From positions 1-64,000 of the forward strand of contig JAULBX010012322.1 of NCBI GenBank assembly GCA_032358255.1: DNA of 64,000 nt, written 5' to 3'. The stretch is from Heterotrichella gracilis. Lineage: Eukaryota; Sar; Xanthophyceae; Tribonematales; Xanthonemataceae. Below the pieces are notes generated by a model, which made no database searches, was not told where the DNA came from, and was given only the letters and a program-made list of their open reading frames with translations. Below, in pieces: positions 35,463-47,239 of this stretch (position 1 is the first letter of the stretch; each line of letters begins with the position of its first letter). The position numbers and the translations under genes are program-made.

Positions 35463-35999
35463 CGCTTCAACTTGGCGGTGTAATCAGACACTTCGAGTTT
35501 AGCGCACAGTAACTACAACAAAGAGTCCAAACAGCTGCATGCACTTGGAGATCTCGTGGGCGCAAAGCCTCAGCGCGGAGCTAAACAGTTGATTTGCAGA
35601 TGCACTCCACAGCGAAATTTGAATTTGAATTTTTCTGTAAACAAGACGCGCAACTGCAATACGAGCGACGTGTCGGCTACTGAAAGATGCACGCAGTGCA
35701 GCAATTGGCAGGTGGACAAGCCCACAAAGACACTGTTTGAAGCTGTTTGCAAGCAATGGTACGTCGGTCCGTACTGCCCGCCCACGTGTTTGCATGCATT
35801 GGCACCCACCCCACCCAAAGGCAAGGACGCCACGCTGATAACGGCAGTCTTTCAGCACAAGTGGTGTTTAAACGTTTACACCCACATCCACTGGTGGCGG
35901 TGGTAGCCGAGCAAGGTTGACGTGCATTGAACCCATCTGCATCCGTCCAAGCTTGACGGCTGTCACTGTTTGCGAGCGTACACAGCAGCTGAGGACGCG
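35463..35999. promoter_or_regulatory. Divergent promoter region, mTERF-like and AspRS genes
   Basis: 537 bases between opposite start codons with no supported gene. No clear TATA box at a fixed distance; boundaries inferred from the two coding starts only. Confidence 0.45.
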
Positions 36000-38900
36000 A
36001 TGTGGTGGGACGAGCGGGTGACAACGCCCATCGTCAAGGAGGTAAGGGGAAGCCTGCGCATGGGGATTGATCCGGACACGCTTGTATGAGTAACGGCATG
36101 GCATGTGCTCACACCATCGGCGACTACTCATCACCCTTGATGGTGAAACGGGCCCAGGCTCAGGTGCTGTGTGTGTGGTGGTTCAGGAACCAAAGAGCGC
36201 AAAGTCTTCCAAGAAAGCTGAGAAAGAGGCCAAGGTACGTGTTTCCACACTTGGTTGGGGTGCCCCTCTGGAACAGTGCACCAAAAGTTGTCACTGCAAA
36301 ACCGAGCCATCACGTTCAGGTGGCAGCACAACAGGTACATAGATTGCACCCGAATCACAGTTATGTTCCCAATATGGTTGCAACCCACAAAGTTGCACCA
36401 TCTCCACCATTCTTTTGTGCCCACTCCCCACTCCCATTTCCCGCTCGTGTAGCAATCCCAGCGCGGGGTCAAGCAAGCTGCCCCCACCCAGCCCGACCCC
36501 AGCGACCCCCTCAAGGACAAGTATGGCGACCTGCCGCTGGTGCAGAGCTCCGGCATCACAGGCAGGAAGTGGACCCACGTGTCCGACCTCACCCCAGCGC
36601 TCAAGGACCAAACGGTATGCTCCTTGCGCTCTTTGATAACAGCTTCAGCAACACTGTAAGACACTACTGCAGCATGGCTGCAGTTGCGTGGTTGGCTCAT
36701 CAATTGCATGGACGGGTGATTAGGGTTTAGGGTATGGTGTGTGCTGGCCAGCTGGCGTCTGCCCAATCTGCAGCAGCCCCATCTTGCCTCTATGGGCCAG
36801 GAAGCGCCCGGCTCAAGAGTTGCCTATGGTTATTTTTAACTTTCCTTAGGTACCTTTCTATGTACGAGATGGTATAAACCCACGTCCCAGCAGTGGGCAC
36901 CCAATAACACCATGTAATCCTATTCTGTTCTGTCGCAGGTGCTTGTGCGCGCGCGTGTGCACACCGTACGTGGCAAGGGCAAGTCAGCCTTCCTGGTGCT
37001 CAGGGAGCGCACAGCCACGGTGCAGGTAAACCCTAAACCCTAATACTCTAATACCCTAATGCCCACCCCTTGCACCGCCACACCCACCGTCCCAATTCGA
37101 TGCATGATATTGTCCTTATACACGTGAAATGAAATTATTGCTTAATAAAAATGGTATGAAACGGGAAAATATTGCTCCATTCCATACCTTGTGCTCGCAC
37201 GTCACCCCCCTGTGGTCATGACCATCCGCAGGCGGTCATGTTTGCGGATGACGTGACTGTGAGCAAGGGCATGGTCAAGTATGCCTCGGCTATCAACCGG
37301 GAGTCAATCGTGGACCTGGAGGGGGTGGTGGCGGTGCCAGAAAAGCCCATCGAGTCCTGCTCGCAACAGGAGGTAAGCAGCCACAGAACCCGAAACCCTA
37401 GATTGGGGATGCGCACTGCTGTCCCACCTGTCCGCTAAACCCCAAATACTATAGGTTGCGCCTGTGCGGCGCGTGGAACTTTTGGCATCCACCCATGCAC
37501 ACCTGATACAGCCCAAAACCTCAGCCACCACCCATCCACACACGCACCCGCCACCCACCCACCCACCCATCCACCCATCCACCCACACACACACACCCAC
37601 ACACACCCCATCCCTCGCAGGTGGAGCTGCAGGTTCGCTCCATCCGTGTGGTCAGCCGCGCAGCCAACCTGCCCTTTGAGGTCATGGACGCAGCGCGCAG
37701 TGAGGAGCAGGTGAGGCCCTAAACCCTAAAGACTAAAGTATAAACCCTAAACCCTAACCCAGCTGCCCTTTGAGGTCATGGGTGCGGCACGCAGCAAGGA
37801 GCAGGTGAGGCCCTAAACCCTGAACCCTAAACCTCTAACCCTAATCCAACCTGCACTTTCAGGTCATAAGTGCGATGCGCAGCTAGGAGAAAGTGAGGAT
37901 AAACCCCATTTTAGGGTTTCAAATCCTAGAAAAAATTGGAAACTGTTCTTCAGTTTTGAAATTGGTACTCACATCTGCTTGGTTTGCACTTGGTTCCGCG
38001 GGGCCCACGGGGAAGATAGTGAATTGCCACACGAGAACTTTGCATTCACAAGCAAATCACAATCAGAGGAATCAGCATTCACAATTACAACTCAACGACG
38101 ATTACAAATTCCAATCCTCTCCCCGCAGGTGAAAGCGGCTGCTGCCAAGGGCGAGCTGTTTGTGACAGTGTCGCAGGACACGCGGCTGAACGACCGATTC
38201 ATAGACCTGCGCACGCCGGCAAACCAGGCCATTTTCAGGGTGCAGAGCGCGGTGTGCCAGGTGGGTGGTGTGGGGAGGGGGAGGGTAATGGGATGGTACA
38301 GGCGCCCCCGCCATTGATGACCAAGCCAGGTGCACTGTGCCGATGGCTGATACCATGACGTAATAATGCTGACAATGCACATTTGGTTATAAATTAGTTT
38401 GAATCGAAAAGTATTATCATTAACAGAGGGAATGTTTGCGTCGCTCCACACTCGGGCCATAGCTGGATATTTATGTGGTCCTGCATGTACCACTAGAACC
38501 CCATGTGGTCTTTTGAATCCCCTCCCCATGTCCATGCGCAGCTGTACCGTGATTCCTCCTATCCGAGGAGTACCAACTAGTACCCCATGCAATCCCCTGA
38601 ACCCCCTTTGCATGTTCATGCGCAGCTGTACCGTGAGTTCCTCCTATCCGAGGGCTTCCAAGAAATCCACACCCCCAAGCTCATCGCGGGGGCCTCGGAG
38701 GGCGGCGCGGAGGTGTTCAAGTTCCAGTATTTTGGCACCCCCGGCTGCCTGGCCCAGTCCCCGCAGCTGTACAAGCAAATGGCCATCTGTTCAGATGTGG
38801 ACAGGGTGTTTGAGATCGGGCCAGTCTTCAGGTAAGGCAAGGATGTGAGGGAGTAGGGTTAGGGTACAGGTTTCGGAATATTGGAACGGTCTTGGTTCCG

Positions 38901-41518
38901 GTCAGGATAATTATGTTTGAGTGTGTTGGAAGTCCCCACATCACGCAATGGCTGCGTATTGTGATATACAAAGGTGATGGCATGGCACTTTGAAGTGATT
39001 GTGCATAATAGATTGTGCCCCTTGTTTCATCTTTGACGAAAATGCAAAGCTATTGCATATTGGTCGCATTTCATGCATCATATGGCATCAGCTGCCATTT
39101 ATCATAAGCAAAGGCCCTGCTCATCAAATTGCCTTCCCCAACCACCCCTCCACCCAATAACCCCATCACCCTCGTTGCAGGGCTGAGAACTCCTTCACCC
39201 ACCGCCACCTGTGCGAGTTCACCGGTCTGGACTTTGAGATGACCATCCACGAGCACTACGAGGAGGTCATGGACATCATCGACAGGCTGTTTGTGTATAT
39301 TTTCCAGGGGATTAACAGCAAGTGCGGTGCGTAAAGGGGGGGAAATGGGTCTGAGGGGTGGGTGGGCTAAGTGGGGTGGACGGGGTACTACGGGGGATCA
39401 AGTGTGGTGCATAAAGGGGAGGAAATGGAGAGGGGTTGGTAGGGTATTACGAGGCAATCATGGTACCAATATGAGAGGTTGCTGGTTATGAGCAGACTGT
39501 TTGTGGACACCTTTCAGGGAATCACCAGCAAGGGTGGTGCGTTCATGGTAGAGGAAGTGGCGGGTTACCATGTCATGGGGCGGGGCTGTGCATGGCATAT
39601 TTTACGTGAGACCACTGTGGGAGGCCTGTGTGCGCGTGCTAAACACTCTGTAAATCCCAATCATGATCCCTCCATCCCCAAAACGATCCCTCCATCCATG
39701 GAATTATCCCCCTTCCGTGACCCCCCCCCCTTCCCCCTCCTCCAGCCCACGAGCTCCAGGTGATCAGCCAGCAGTACCCCTTCACCCCGCTCAAGTACCT
39801 GCCCAAGACCCTGCGCCTCACTTTCCCAGAGGGCATCGAGCTGCTGAAGGAGGCAGGATACGATGTGAGTAAGATGGGAGGGGACCTATGTGGCAGGGAT
39901 GCTCATAGTTGCAACTGGTTGACTGGAAATATATTAGGCGAACCGAAAAGATGGGATCCTAATCGTTGGCGTTACACATGATTCTGTCCTGTTATGTCGC
40001 TCACTAATGTTGACTGCATGGACCACGATGATTCCTTGCCGTCCTTCGCGCACTCCACCCCCTGCCGCCCTTCCCCACCCACCCCACCTCGTCTCATTAC
40101 ATGCGCCCCCCCGCCCCCCCCCTGCAGCCCGACCCCTATGGTGATCTCAATACTGAGCTGGAGCGGGCGCTTGGATCCCCCATACCCTTCTTTGCCCCCA
40201 CCTCCCCTCCCGCACTCTTCCCACCTCAAGCCCAAAACCCCTCCCCTCCTAAATCCCAACCCCCCTCCCCCCCTGCAGCCCGACCCCTATGGTGACCTCA
40301 ACACCGAGCTGGAGCGGGCGCTTGGCAAGAAGGTGCTGGAGAAGTACGGCACTGAGTTCTACATCCTGCACCGGTGAGGCCCCCGTACCATGTTCAGGGT
40401 TTAGGGTTTAGGGTTCAGGGTTAGGGTATAGGCTCTACATCCTGCACAGGCGAGGCCTCCGTGCCAAGTTCAGGGTTCAGGGTTTAGGATTTAGGGTTTA
40501 GGCCCTCCATGATCTGCGTTGGTCTAGGGTGTGGTTGGAGGGCTTTGTCCCAATGACATGTAGTGGTTAGGGTCGAGACTTCAATGTGTAGGCTTGATCT
40601 CTGTGACATGCATTGGTGTGACCATGCTTCCCCACCCCAGCCAGATCAGCACACACATACAAGAAAGGCTTTCAGGCAAACCACGCAGACTCAAACCCTG
40701 CCCCCTCTCGACGCCACCCACCTACCCACCGATTCCTCCCCAGGGACTGTACCCCCTTGCAGTGTTCCCCCTAAGCCCTGAACCCTAATGTCCTCCCCCG
40801 TTTCCTCCCAAGGTACCCCACTGCTGTGCGCCCCTTCTACACCATGCCCTGCCACGACGATGACCGCTACTCCAACTCCTACGATGTGTTCATCCGGGGG
40901 GAGGAAATCATCTCGGGGGCGCAGAGGGTGCACGACCCAGAGCTGCTGGCAGGTGGGTGGGGGACGGGTGGTGTTAGTCGCACACCCTGGCAAGGGGGTG
41001 TTGCTCTGGTGGAGGTGGGGTACTAGGGCACTGTTGTGTGGGGCTGGAGGGGGTATGGCACTGGGAATTGGTGCTGGAGAAACGTTTGGTAGTACTGGCG
41101 AGGTGCAGAGGGGTTTTGAGATGGTGTCAAGGGGTTCAGAGCTGTGGTTTCGTTGTCGGGGTGCATTGGCCAGCGGGCACAGTAGGTGGTGGTAGGTGGC
41201 ACCCTTTGTGGTGCTGAGGGATGGACAACCTGTGACCCCCTCCTCCCTTCTTCCCTATACCCACCTTTCCCCTTCCGTTGTTCCCCTCTCCCCTCACCTG
41301 AAGCCCCCTCTCCCCTCCCCTTCTCCCCAGCGCGCGCCTCCTCCCTGGGCATCCCCCTGCCCTCCATCCAGTCCTACATCGACTCCTTCAAGTACGGGGC
41401 CAACCCACACGGGGGCGCAGGGGTGGGCATGGAGCGTGTGGTCATGCTGTTCTGTGCGCTGGACAACATCCGCAAGGCATCCATGTTCCCCAGGGACCCC
41501 AAGAGGCTCACGCCCTAG
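36000..41518 (+). CDS. Aspartyl-tRNA synthetase, cytosolic type
   Basis: Exons 36000-36041, 36187-36234, 36453-36614, 36939-37025, 37232-37372, 37621-37710, 38129-38260, 38626-38831, 39181-39326, 39746-39864, 40279-40373, 40813-40952, 41331-41518; 531 aa, all in phase. Charges tRNA-Asp. A Lys-rich N-terminal extension ([13 protein letters not shown]) is typical of eukaryotic cytosolic AspRS. The OB-fold anticodon-binding domain contains [18 protein letters not shown]. Class II motifs are clear: motif 1 around [11 protein letters not shown], motif 2 [19 protein letters not shown], motif 3 [14 protein letters not shown]. The flipping/specificity region is [12 protein letters not shown]. The first two exons are only 14 and 16 codons. 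At least six echoes of exon edges lie in its introns and 3' flank. Confidence 0.96.
37028..37060. repeat. Interstitial telomere-like tract in AspRS intron
   Basis: CCCTAAACCCTAATACTCTAATACCCTAAT, beginning three bases after the GT of the exon 4 donor. Confidence 0.8.
37763..37804 (+). repeat. Echo of AspRS exon 6 with its own acceptor and donor (candidate mini-exon)
   Basis: 42 bases between CCCAG and GTGAGG, reading [14 protein letters not shown] against [14 protein letters not shown] at the end of exon 6. Phase 0 at both ends, so inclusion would add 14 codons without frameshift. Flanked on both sides by CCCTAAACCCTAA tracts. Confidence 0.88.
37847..37898 (+). repeat. Second, decayed echo of AspRS exon 6
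   Basis: Copy with many substitutions and an in-frame TAG where the Ser-Lys codons stood; the donor is changed to AGTGAGG. Confidence 0.85.
38491..38571 (+). repeat. Echo of AspRS exon 8 acceptor edge
   Basis: Copies about 50 bases of intron (CCCCATG..., ATCCCCT...) plus CATGCGCAGCTGTACCGTGA and TCCTCCTATCCGAGG from 38576-38653. One base is missing in the coding part, so use of this acceptor would shift the frame. Confidence 0.92.
39400..39545 (+). repeat. Two echoes of AspRS exon 9 donor edge
   Basis: 39400-39430 repeats AAGTG[TC]GGTGC[GA]TAAAGGGG. 39485-39545 repeats GACTGTTTGTG, TTTCAGGGAATCACCAGCAAG and GGTGCGT. Confidence 0.85.
40128..40175 (+). repeat. Echo of AspRS exon 11 acceptor edge
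   Basis: Good CCTGCAG acceptor followed by codons for [16 protein letters not shown], identical in protein to the functional exon at 40279. Then GATCC with no donor. Confidence 0.93.
40395..40502. repeat. Telomere-like tracts flanking an echo of AspRS exon 11 donor edge
   Basis: TTTAGGGTTTAGGGTTCAGGG at 40398-40420, then a copy of CTACATCCTGCACCGGTGAGGCC at 40436-40458 with altered donor, then a second TTTAGG tract at 40470-40502. Confidence 0.85.
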
Positions 41519-42540
41519 GTTAAGGTTTTAGGGTTTGCTGTGCTGTGCGCTGGACAACGTGAGCAGGGCGTCCATGTTCCCCAGGGACCCCAAGAGGCTC
41601 ACACCCCAGGCTAGGGTTTAGGGTTTGCTGTGCTGTGTGCTTGACATTATCTGCAAGGCGTCCATGTTCCCCAGGGACCTTACGACTCTTTGTAAGTGGT
41701 TCATGCCCTGGGACGGGGTTCAAAATGCAGAAGCTTGTGATGAGTAGGGTGAAATAACTTTCCACCTTCATTATTGCGGGTTTTGGGCAAAGTGTGCAAG
41801 GCGTTCATGTTTAGGTTAGGGGGTATGGCTTTCCAAATTGTTGGGGTGCACGCTGGGCAGGGTGCACCAAACAATTCATGTTGCAAGGCATAGCCATTGG
41901 TCAGGCTAGCTAGCTTGTTATATTCTTGTGCTGGTAGGGGATATCCACATTGGCCCAGATTCTGAAGAGGTATTCAATAGGGCCTGTACAGACTCTCAGT
42001 GTAAGTAATGCGTCTCACACTGACCCAGGGTCTCGGGTTGAAAATCTTATGGTTTATCTGTAATTACAGCTGGGATTGTTTTCGAGAGTCTGACTTTGTA
42101 ATGGTAATCTTCAGATCTGATCAGGATGTGTTTGCCGACATCCGATTCGGCCAAAAATGGCGCCAATAACGTACACATTGACACATGCACTGTGACACTC
42201 GTGACAACTTCCATACACTCAAAACTGGCTTGACAATGTTCACTGCTAATACAGGAGCCCGGGCCGCCGGCGGCCGCAGTCAATGCAAATGGTTAACCCC
42301 TTCGCTGGCGCCCTTCACTGGCAACGCGCATATTATAAATGTTTAAATTACCATATGGTTACGGTAACATAAACCATATTGTATGCGCGTAAATTACTTG
42401 TTGAATAAGGGAAATCTGTGAGCAAGTTTGGGATAAAACAAAATTCCAATCGCGGGTCTTGTCATAATCAAACACAGAAGATGCGCGACAACTTCCTGCA
42501 GAAGATGATCATCAACAAAATATTAATCAAACCCATGCCC
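41519..42540. other. Convergent intergenic region with decaying echoes of AspRS last exon
   Basis: 41536-41612 and 41627-41685 repeat TGTGCTGTG[CT]GCT[GT]GACA... and TCCATGTTCCCCAGGGACC of the last exon, separated by TAGGGTTTAGGGTTTG. Weaker remnants near 41775-41815 and 41850-41885. The rest, to the LAS1 stop codon, holds no supported gene. Confidence 0.85.
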
Positions 42541-45500
42541 TCATGGCTCCGTCAGCCCCTCGCCAGTGTCCCCTCCATTGGCCAGCAGCCTCCCCAGCGC
42601 ACGCACATCCACCTTGCGGGGAGCCATGCCGCCCCACCAATCCCCGCCCTCCTCCCCACCACCCCCACCCTCAGGGCCCTGGCCGCTTTGGGGCACGGGA
42701 CCAATGTTTTGATCAGGGTTATCGTCCCGTGCCCCAAAGGGATCGGGCCAGGGGTCATCGACCGCAGCCAAATCGGGTCGATCCAATGATTGGGGCCGAT
42801 CATCCAACCTGCTCCCACCGGCGATCAGCTGCGATACAATGCGATCGGGGGCTTCAGGAGGGTCCAAACTAACCCTAGGTTGCTGTGGAGATATACCGCT
42901 GGTGGCAGCTGCACCTGTTTCCTCCCCTGAGCGGCCCAGTGTTCCTTCCCCTGGTGACTGGTGTGGGATTGGTTGGGTCCCCAGGGGAGCGGGCGTGTGG
43001 GGAAAAACAGGGGGGGTGCCGTTTGGGTCGTGGAGGGAGGGCAGGGCGCCGATTGCACATGGCGTCCAGCGGGCCACCTTGCGCCACCTGGCAGTGCAGC
43101 AGCAATGCAGCACCAGGGTGTCAGGCACCATGAATAATTGCCTAATGAAAGTGAAATTGGAAATTTCAGGCATTCAGAAAAGGGCAAGGCAGAGCTTGGC
43201 CGTGGCGCAGCAGCTGCTGGGAACGCATGAATTGAAATGTATTACTAAATGACTGAGGTTTCCACCCACCTTGATGGTTCCCCTCTGCTGCCACCTTGTG
43301 CAGCGGCGGTGGAACCTCCTTGCAAGGCAGCACCAGCTCGCGAGGCGGAACCAGCTCGCAGCCGCTCCAGCAGCAGCGCCTGGCGCTCCTTGGCCTCATC
43401 TGCTTCAATTCCATTAACAACCCCCGCCTGTTCCCCTACCTTCCCCTCCTCCCCTTGTTTGCTTTCCCTCCCATCCTCCCCGTGCACAGGCGTGGATAGC
43501 GCAATGACCGCAGGGAGGAAACCACCCCCTGCCCTCGATTGCGCCAATCCCCCCTGGGGAGCACCCACCAGGAGCCCCACTGCTTGAACCAAGCACCTGC
43601 CAAGCGCCTCCCTCCCCCCCTCACCAACCCCATGGCTGGTGGATGCCTCCCCCTGCGTTCCCTCCCCACCACCACCTCCCCCTGATGATGTCACCTTGGG
43701 GTCGATTGGAGCAGCGGGCATGTGAGTAAAGGACGATGCAACCGCCAATCGCTGCTGCACCAGGAGGCATCTCTTCAGCAAATCTTGCAGCTGAGCTGCA
43801 CTGAAGCTGCCCACTGGGTTCTGCTGCTGACCCTCGCCCACAGATGCCTCCCCCGCCTTCCTCTTCCCCCCCTTACTCCCCTTCTTGCCCTTCCCACCCA
43901 CCTCCCCTTGACCCAACAGCCCCCGCACCCACTCCACCATCGCCTCTGCATCATCCCCACCCCCATCCACAGCCTTATCCACAACCTTATCCACTCGAGA
44001 TGCCATCCGATCCACCGCCCCAGCCAATAGTAAATTGGGGAGCGAGGGCCACAGGCGAGACAGTGCAGACAGCGCGGCGTTCCACGCTGCCATCCGGGCC
44101 TGGTGCTCGGCCAATGAAGGGGCAGGGCTGGCGCCTCCACCGCCTGAAGAGGCCACTCCGTTGCCTACCCCGCTGCCCACCCCGCCATGTGGCGGCTGCC
44201 AGTCGCCTGCGGGGTAGCGCAGCACATGCCGTGTCAGCATGCAACCGGTAGTGGGCGCCGCGAAATATCATATATATACAATTGTATGCACGCGGCACAT
44301 GGCACCGATACTGGAGGGCATCCATGTGCACGCCTTCAGCACAGGCCCTTTACCCACTTGGCACGATGGGAAACGGGAGCAGCTGTGGGTGTGCCATATC
44401 GCAGGGGTAGAGTGGCGCGCACCGTCATAAGCACCATGCATGGCATTGAGGGATTGCGGCTGGTTTTAAAATCACACTCTTTTACATACAAATGCCAGCA
44501 TGCAAACACAACCCACAGCCCCACAACCATTACCCATCATGCACCACCCGCGAACCACCTCCCCTCAAAATCTACATCGCCCCGCCCCGCCCCAACCCCC
44601 CCCCCCCACATACTCACCCATGTCCAGTAGGGGTTGTACAAGCAGTGCGCCGCAAGGGGAGGGCACCATGGTCTTGATCTCGCTCAGAGCCAGGCGCCTC
44701 CTCCTCTGGGGATCGGCATCAGCATCGGCGGGTGGTTCCGTCTCTGCGAGTGGTTCCACCTCATCTGGTTCGTCCACCTCCTCTGCCAGGTCAGTGGGGC
44801 CAGCCAGGTGCTTGAGTGCAGCTGCCAGGCGCAGGGTGATGTACTCCTGTGGGGTGGGATTGGGGGATCAGGCGATGCTCATGCAGAATACTAGTAGCAG
44901 TACATTCCGATCCTGCAAGGGGGGGGGAAACGCACCGTTGGGGGGACAACGCACCGTTCCTTCGTACCATCCTGCAGTGCATTTCCCCCTCCCATTTCCC
45001 TACTTTCCCATAATCTCCCATTCCTCACCTTGAGCAGGTGCTCAATCCTGGCGTGCGCCCCTGCCAGCTGCTGGTTCTGCCTGTGCCAGTACTGCGCTGC
45101 CAGCCACTCCAGCGCCTGCCGCACCGCCAGGCGAAGCAGTGCCAGGCTGGGGATCGCGCCATGTGTGGCGTTGTGGCGCACCTCAACCAACAGGTGAGGC
45201 ACACCTGGCAGGAGGGAAACGTGGTGGTGATATGGGGAGAGGAAACGGGCAGAAGATGAGGAAATGAATGAGAATTGGGAATGCCGCGGGTTGGCCAGAT
45301 GTTGGCATTAAAACCCTGCCGTTGTGCCTTCATTCCATCTGCATATTGCGCTGTCATCACCCCTTGCCATTGTGTTGACACCATCTTGTGTCATGCGCAA
45401 AGCAAGGAGACCCCTGATCACACCCAGCCTGTACCACCCCATGTAAAATCCCCACACCTGCCGCCGCCGCCAGGTGCGCCACCGACGCCGCTGTGCGCCC

Positions 45501-46659
45501 CCTCTGCGCCGAGTCAGCTATGCCGTTGACCATGCGGATGATGGCAAGGGAGTACTGCACACGCAGCGCCGAGGGGTCGTGCCAGGTGGCGGCGCCGGGG
45601 TGGCCGGAGTAGGTGGGGCCCAGGGCAGGATCCCTGCACACAGGGTTTAGGGTTCAGGCCGATGCCGTGTTCTGGGTACAGGCTAATGCGGGGAGTCGTG
45701 CCAGGTGGCGGCGCCCGGGTGGCCGGAGTAGGTGGGACCCAGGGCAGGGTCCCTGCGAGCAGGGTTTAGGGTTGAATTGGGTGGGAATCTTTGCGGTGAT
45801 GCTGATGCTGATGCAGATGCTGATGATTGTCTGCAGTCCGGGAGTCTGTGTCAAGTATGTGTTTCTGCCATCACATACTTGCTTGCACAAACACACATGC
45901 ACCACTGCTTACAAAAGCTCGTTACCCTTCGCTGCTACCTGAAGCCACGCAGGGCTCTGCCCTAAACCCTAACCTGCCTCCTGAACCCTACCGTACGCAG
46001 GTTGCCACCAGGTAGGCTGTGTTGTCCACCCCCACAGGCACCCTGCCCCTGCAGCGCCACGCTGCCACCTGGCAGAGCCACACGCGAATCAGTACTGCTG
46101 AATGTAAACCACGCCTTGTGTGTCGAGCTCGACAGGCAGGAACACCCTATCAAGGGTATGTGGGGCTGTGGATGGTGCAGTTTGCTACAGCCGTACAGGT
46201 GGCTAGGCCACAGGCGTGCACATTTGTGGCTTAACTTCAACCATACGTTGTGTGTTAAGCTAGCGAGGTGCGAGAACCACGACTAGGGTTGCTCTAGCTG
46301 CAGCGGATATAGCCACATGTGATGATACACAGGCAGGTGGCCAGGCAGGACATGCCAGGTTGGGTGCATGCACAGGCGCATGCACAAAACCATACTCCGC
46401 CTTGCAGGGTCAATCCCTTGGTCACCACCGGTGAAGTATGGCGATGCAAGGGCAGGCGGCAAGGCTAAAAGCATGCTTGCTCCACCTTGCAGGGTCCTCC
46501 ACCAAGGAGTCCTTGACCTGCACCACCGTGCAGCAAGTGCGGTGGACGTACCATTTCAAGCGCCTGCAGCACGCGCAGGTAGTCCTGGGATAGCAGGCCG
46601 TCCCCAACGTGGCTCCATTCTGCCCAGCTGGCCCAGGGGACCGCCCTACCAAAGAGCAT
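42541..46659 (-). CDS. LAS1: LAS1-type ribosome-biogenesis endoribonuclease
   Basis: Exons (minus): 46659-46552, 46068-45992, 45633-45458, 45204-45029, 44846-44618, 44206-43270, 43087-42541; 749 aa, all in phase. LAS1 is a HEPN nuclease that cuts pre-rRNA in ITS2 together with the Grc3 kinase in the nucleus. Family signatures: AVPWASWAEW at the N-terminus, WRCRGRVPVGVDNTAYLV, ALRVQYSLAIIRMVNGIAD, SVAHLAAAAGVPHLLVEVRHNATH and LLRLAVRQALEWLAAQYW. The HEPN catalytic motif RHNATH (R130, H131, H135) is intact. The long middle exon is Gly/Ala/Ser-rich with a Lys-rich patch (GKGKKGSKGGKRK), a likely nucleolar signal. The C-terminal exon opens with WRKVARWTPCAIGALP, a conserved LAS1 tail element. Poorly conserved linkers make it longer than yeast Las1. 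Confidence 0.93.
45688..45768 (-). repeat. Echo of LAS1 exon 3 acceptor edge
   Basis: Repeats TCGTGCCAGGTGGCGGCGCC, GGGTGGCCGGAGTAGGTGGG and CAGGGCAGG[GA]TCCCTGC...CAGGGTTTAGGGTT from 45577-45655. Two nearly identical blocks, so this duplication is recent. Confidence 0.92.
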
Positions 46660-47239
46660 CGCTAAGACCGCCTCACAGCATGCCCAATGTTAGCCAGATA
46701 TGCACCAAGGTCTACAAGCTACGAGGTGCAAATACACACAGTGGAGCTGCGCTGTCGAGGTATTGGCCTGTGTTGTGCTCACTGTCCGTCGGCTAATTGG
46801 AGGCTACCAATCACCGCCACAAATACTGGACGTTTAATGGTTGCACAGGTTGTGGTTGCGCAATGGAGGCATTGACGGTATATCGGCTGTGGTACAAGCT
46901 CCATTGCCTATGAAAAGGTACATGTTGTAAAATGCATGCATGCATATGGCAATCCCGCTAAAAACCCTGCCGAAAACCCTGCATGCATGCATTGTCAAAG
47001 TTCCGTAAGATCTATAACAGGTTTGGTGGATTCCTAACCGCTCACATACCATGGCTAGCTCCCATTTTTGCTGCACAGGTGTAATGCGCCTCAAGTGTCG
47101 CTTTTACTGCGCATTTGTAGGGGGTTTTGGGCGACTTTGCTCCCTGTCAACGTTGTGTTTACGCCGCGTCTAATGAACCTTCTCGCCGTTGATCGCGACA
47201 GTCTTTCAATTCAAAACATCAACTGCATCTCTGGTGACA
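46660..47239. promoter_or_regulatory. Divergent promoter region, LAS1 and DUF1338 genes
   Basis: 580 bases between opposite start codons; no supported gene inside. Confidence 0.45.

Noticed and set aside
36131-36766. 211-codon minus-strand frame
   Set aside because: Opposite AspRS exons 2-3; shadow frame.
37540-37620. Possible proline-rich coding (CCAC repeat)
   Set aside because: Polypyrimidine/simple-repeat tract directly before an AspRS acceptor; intronic.
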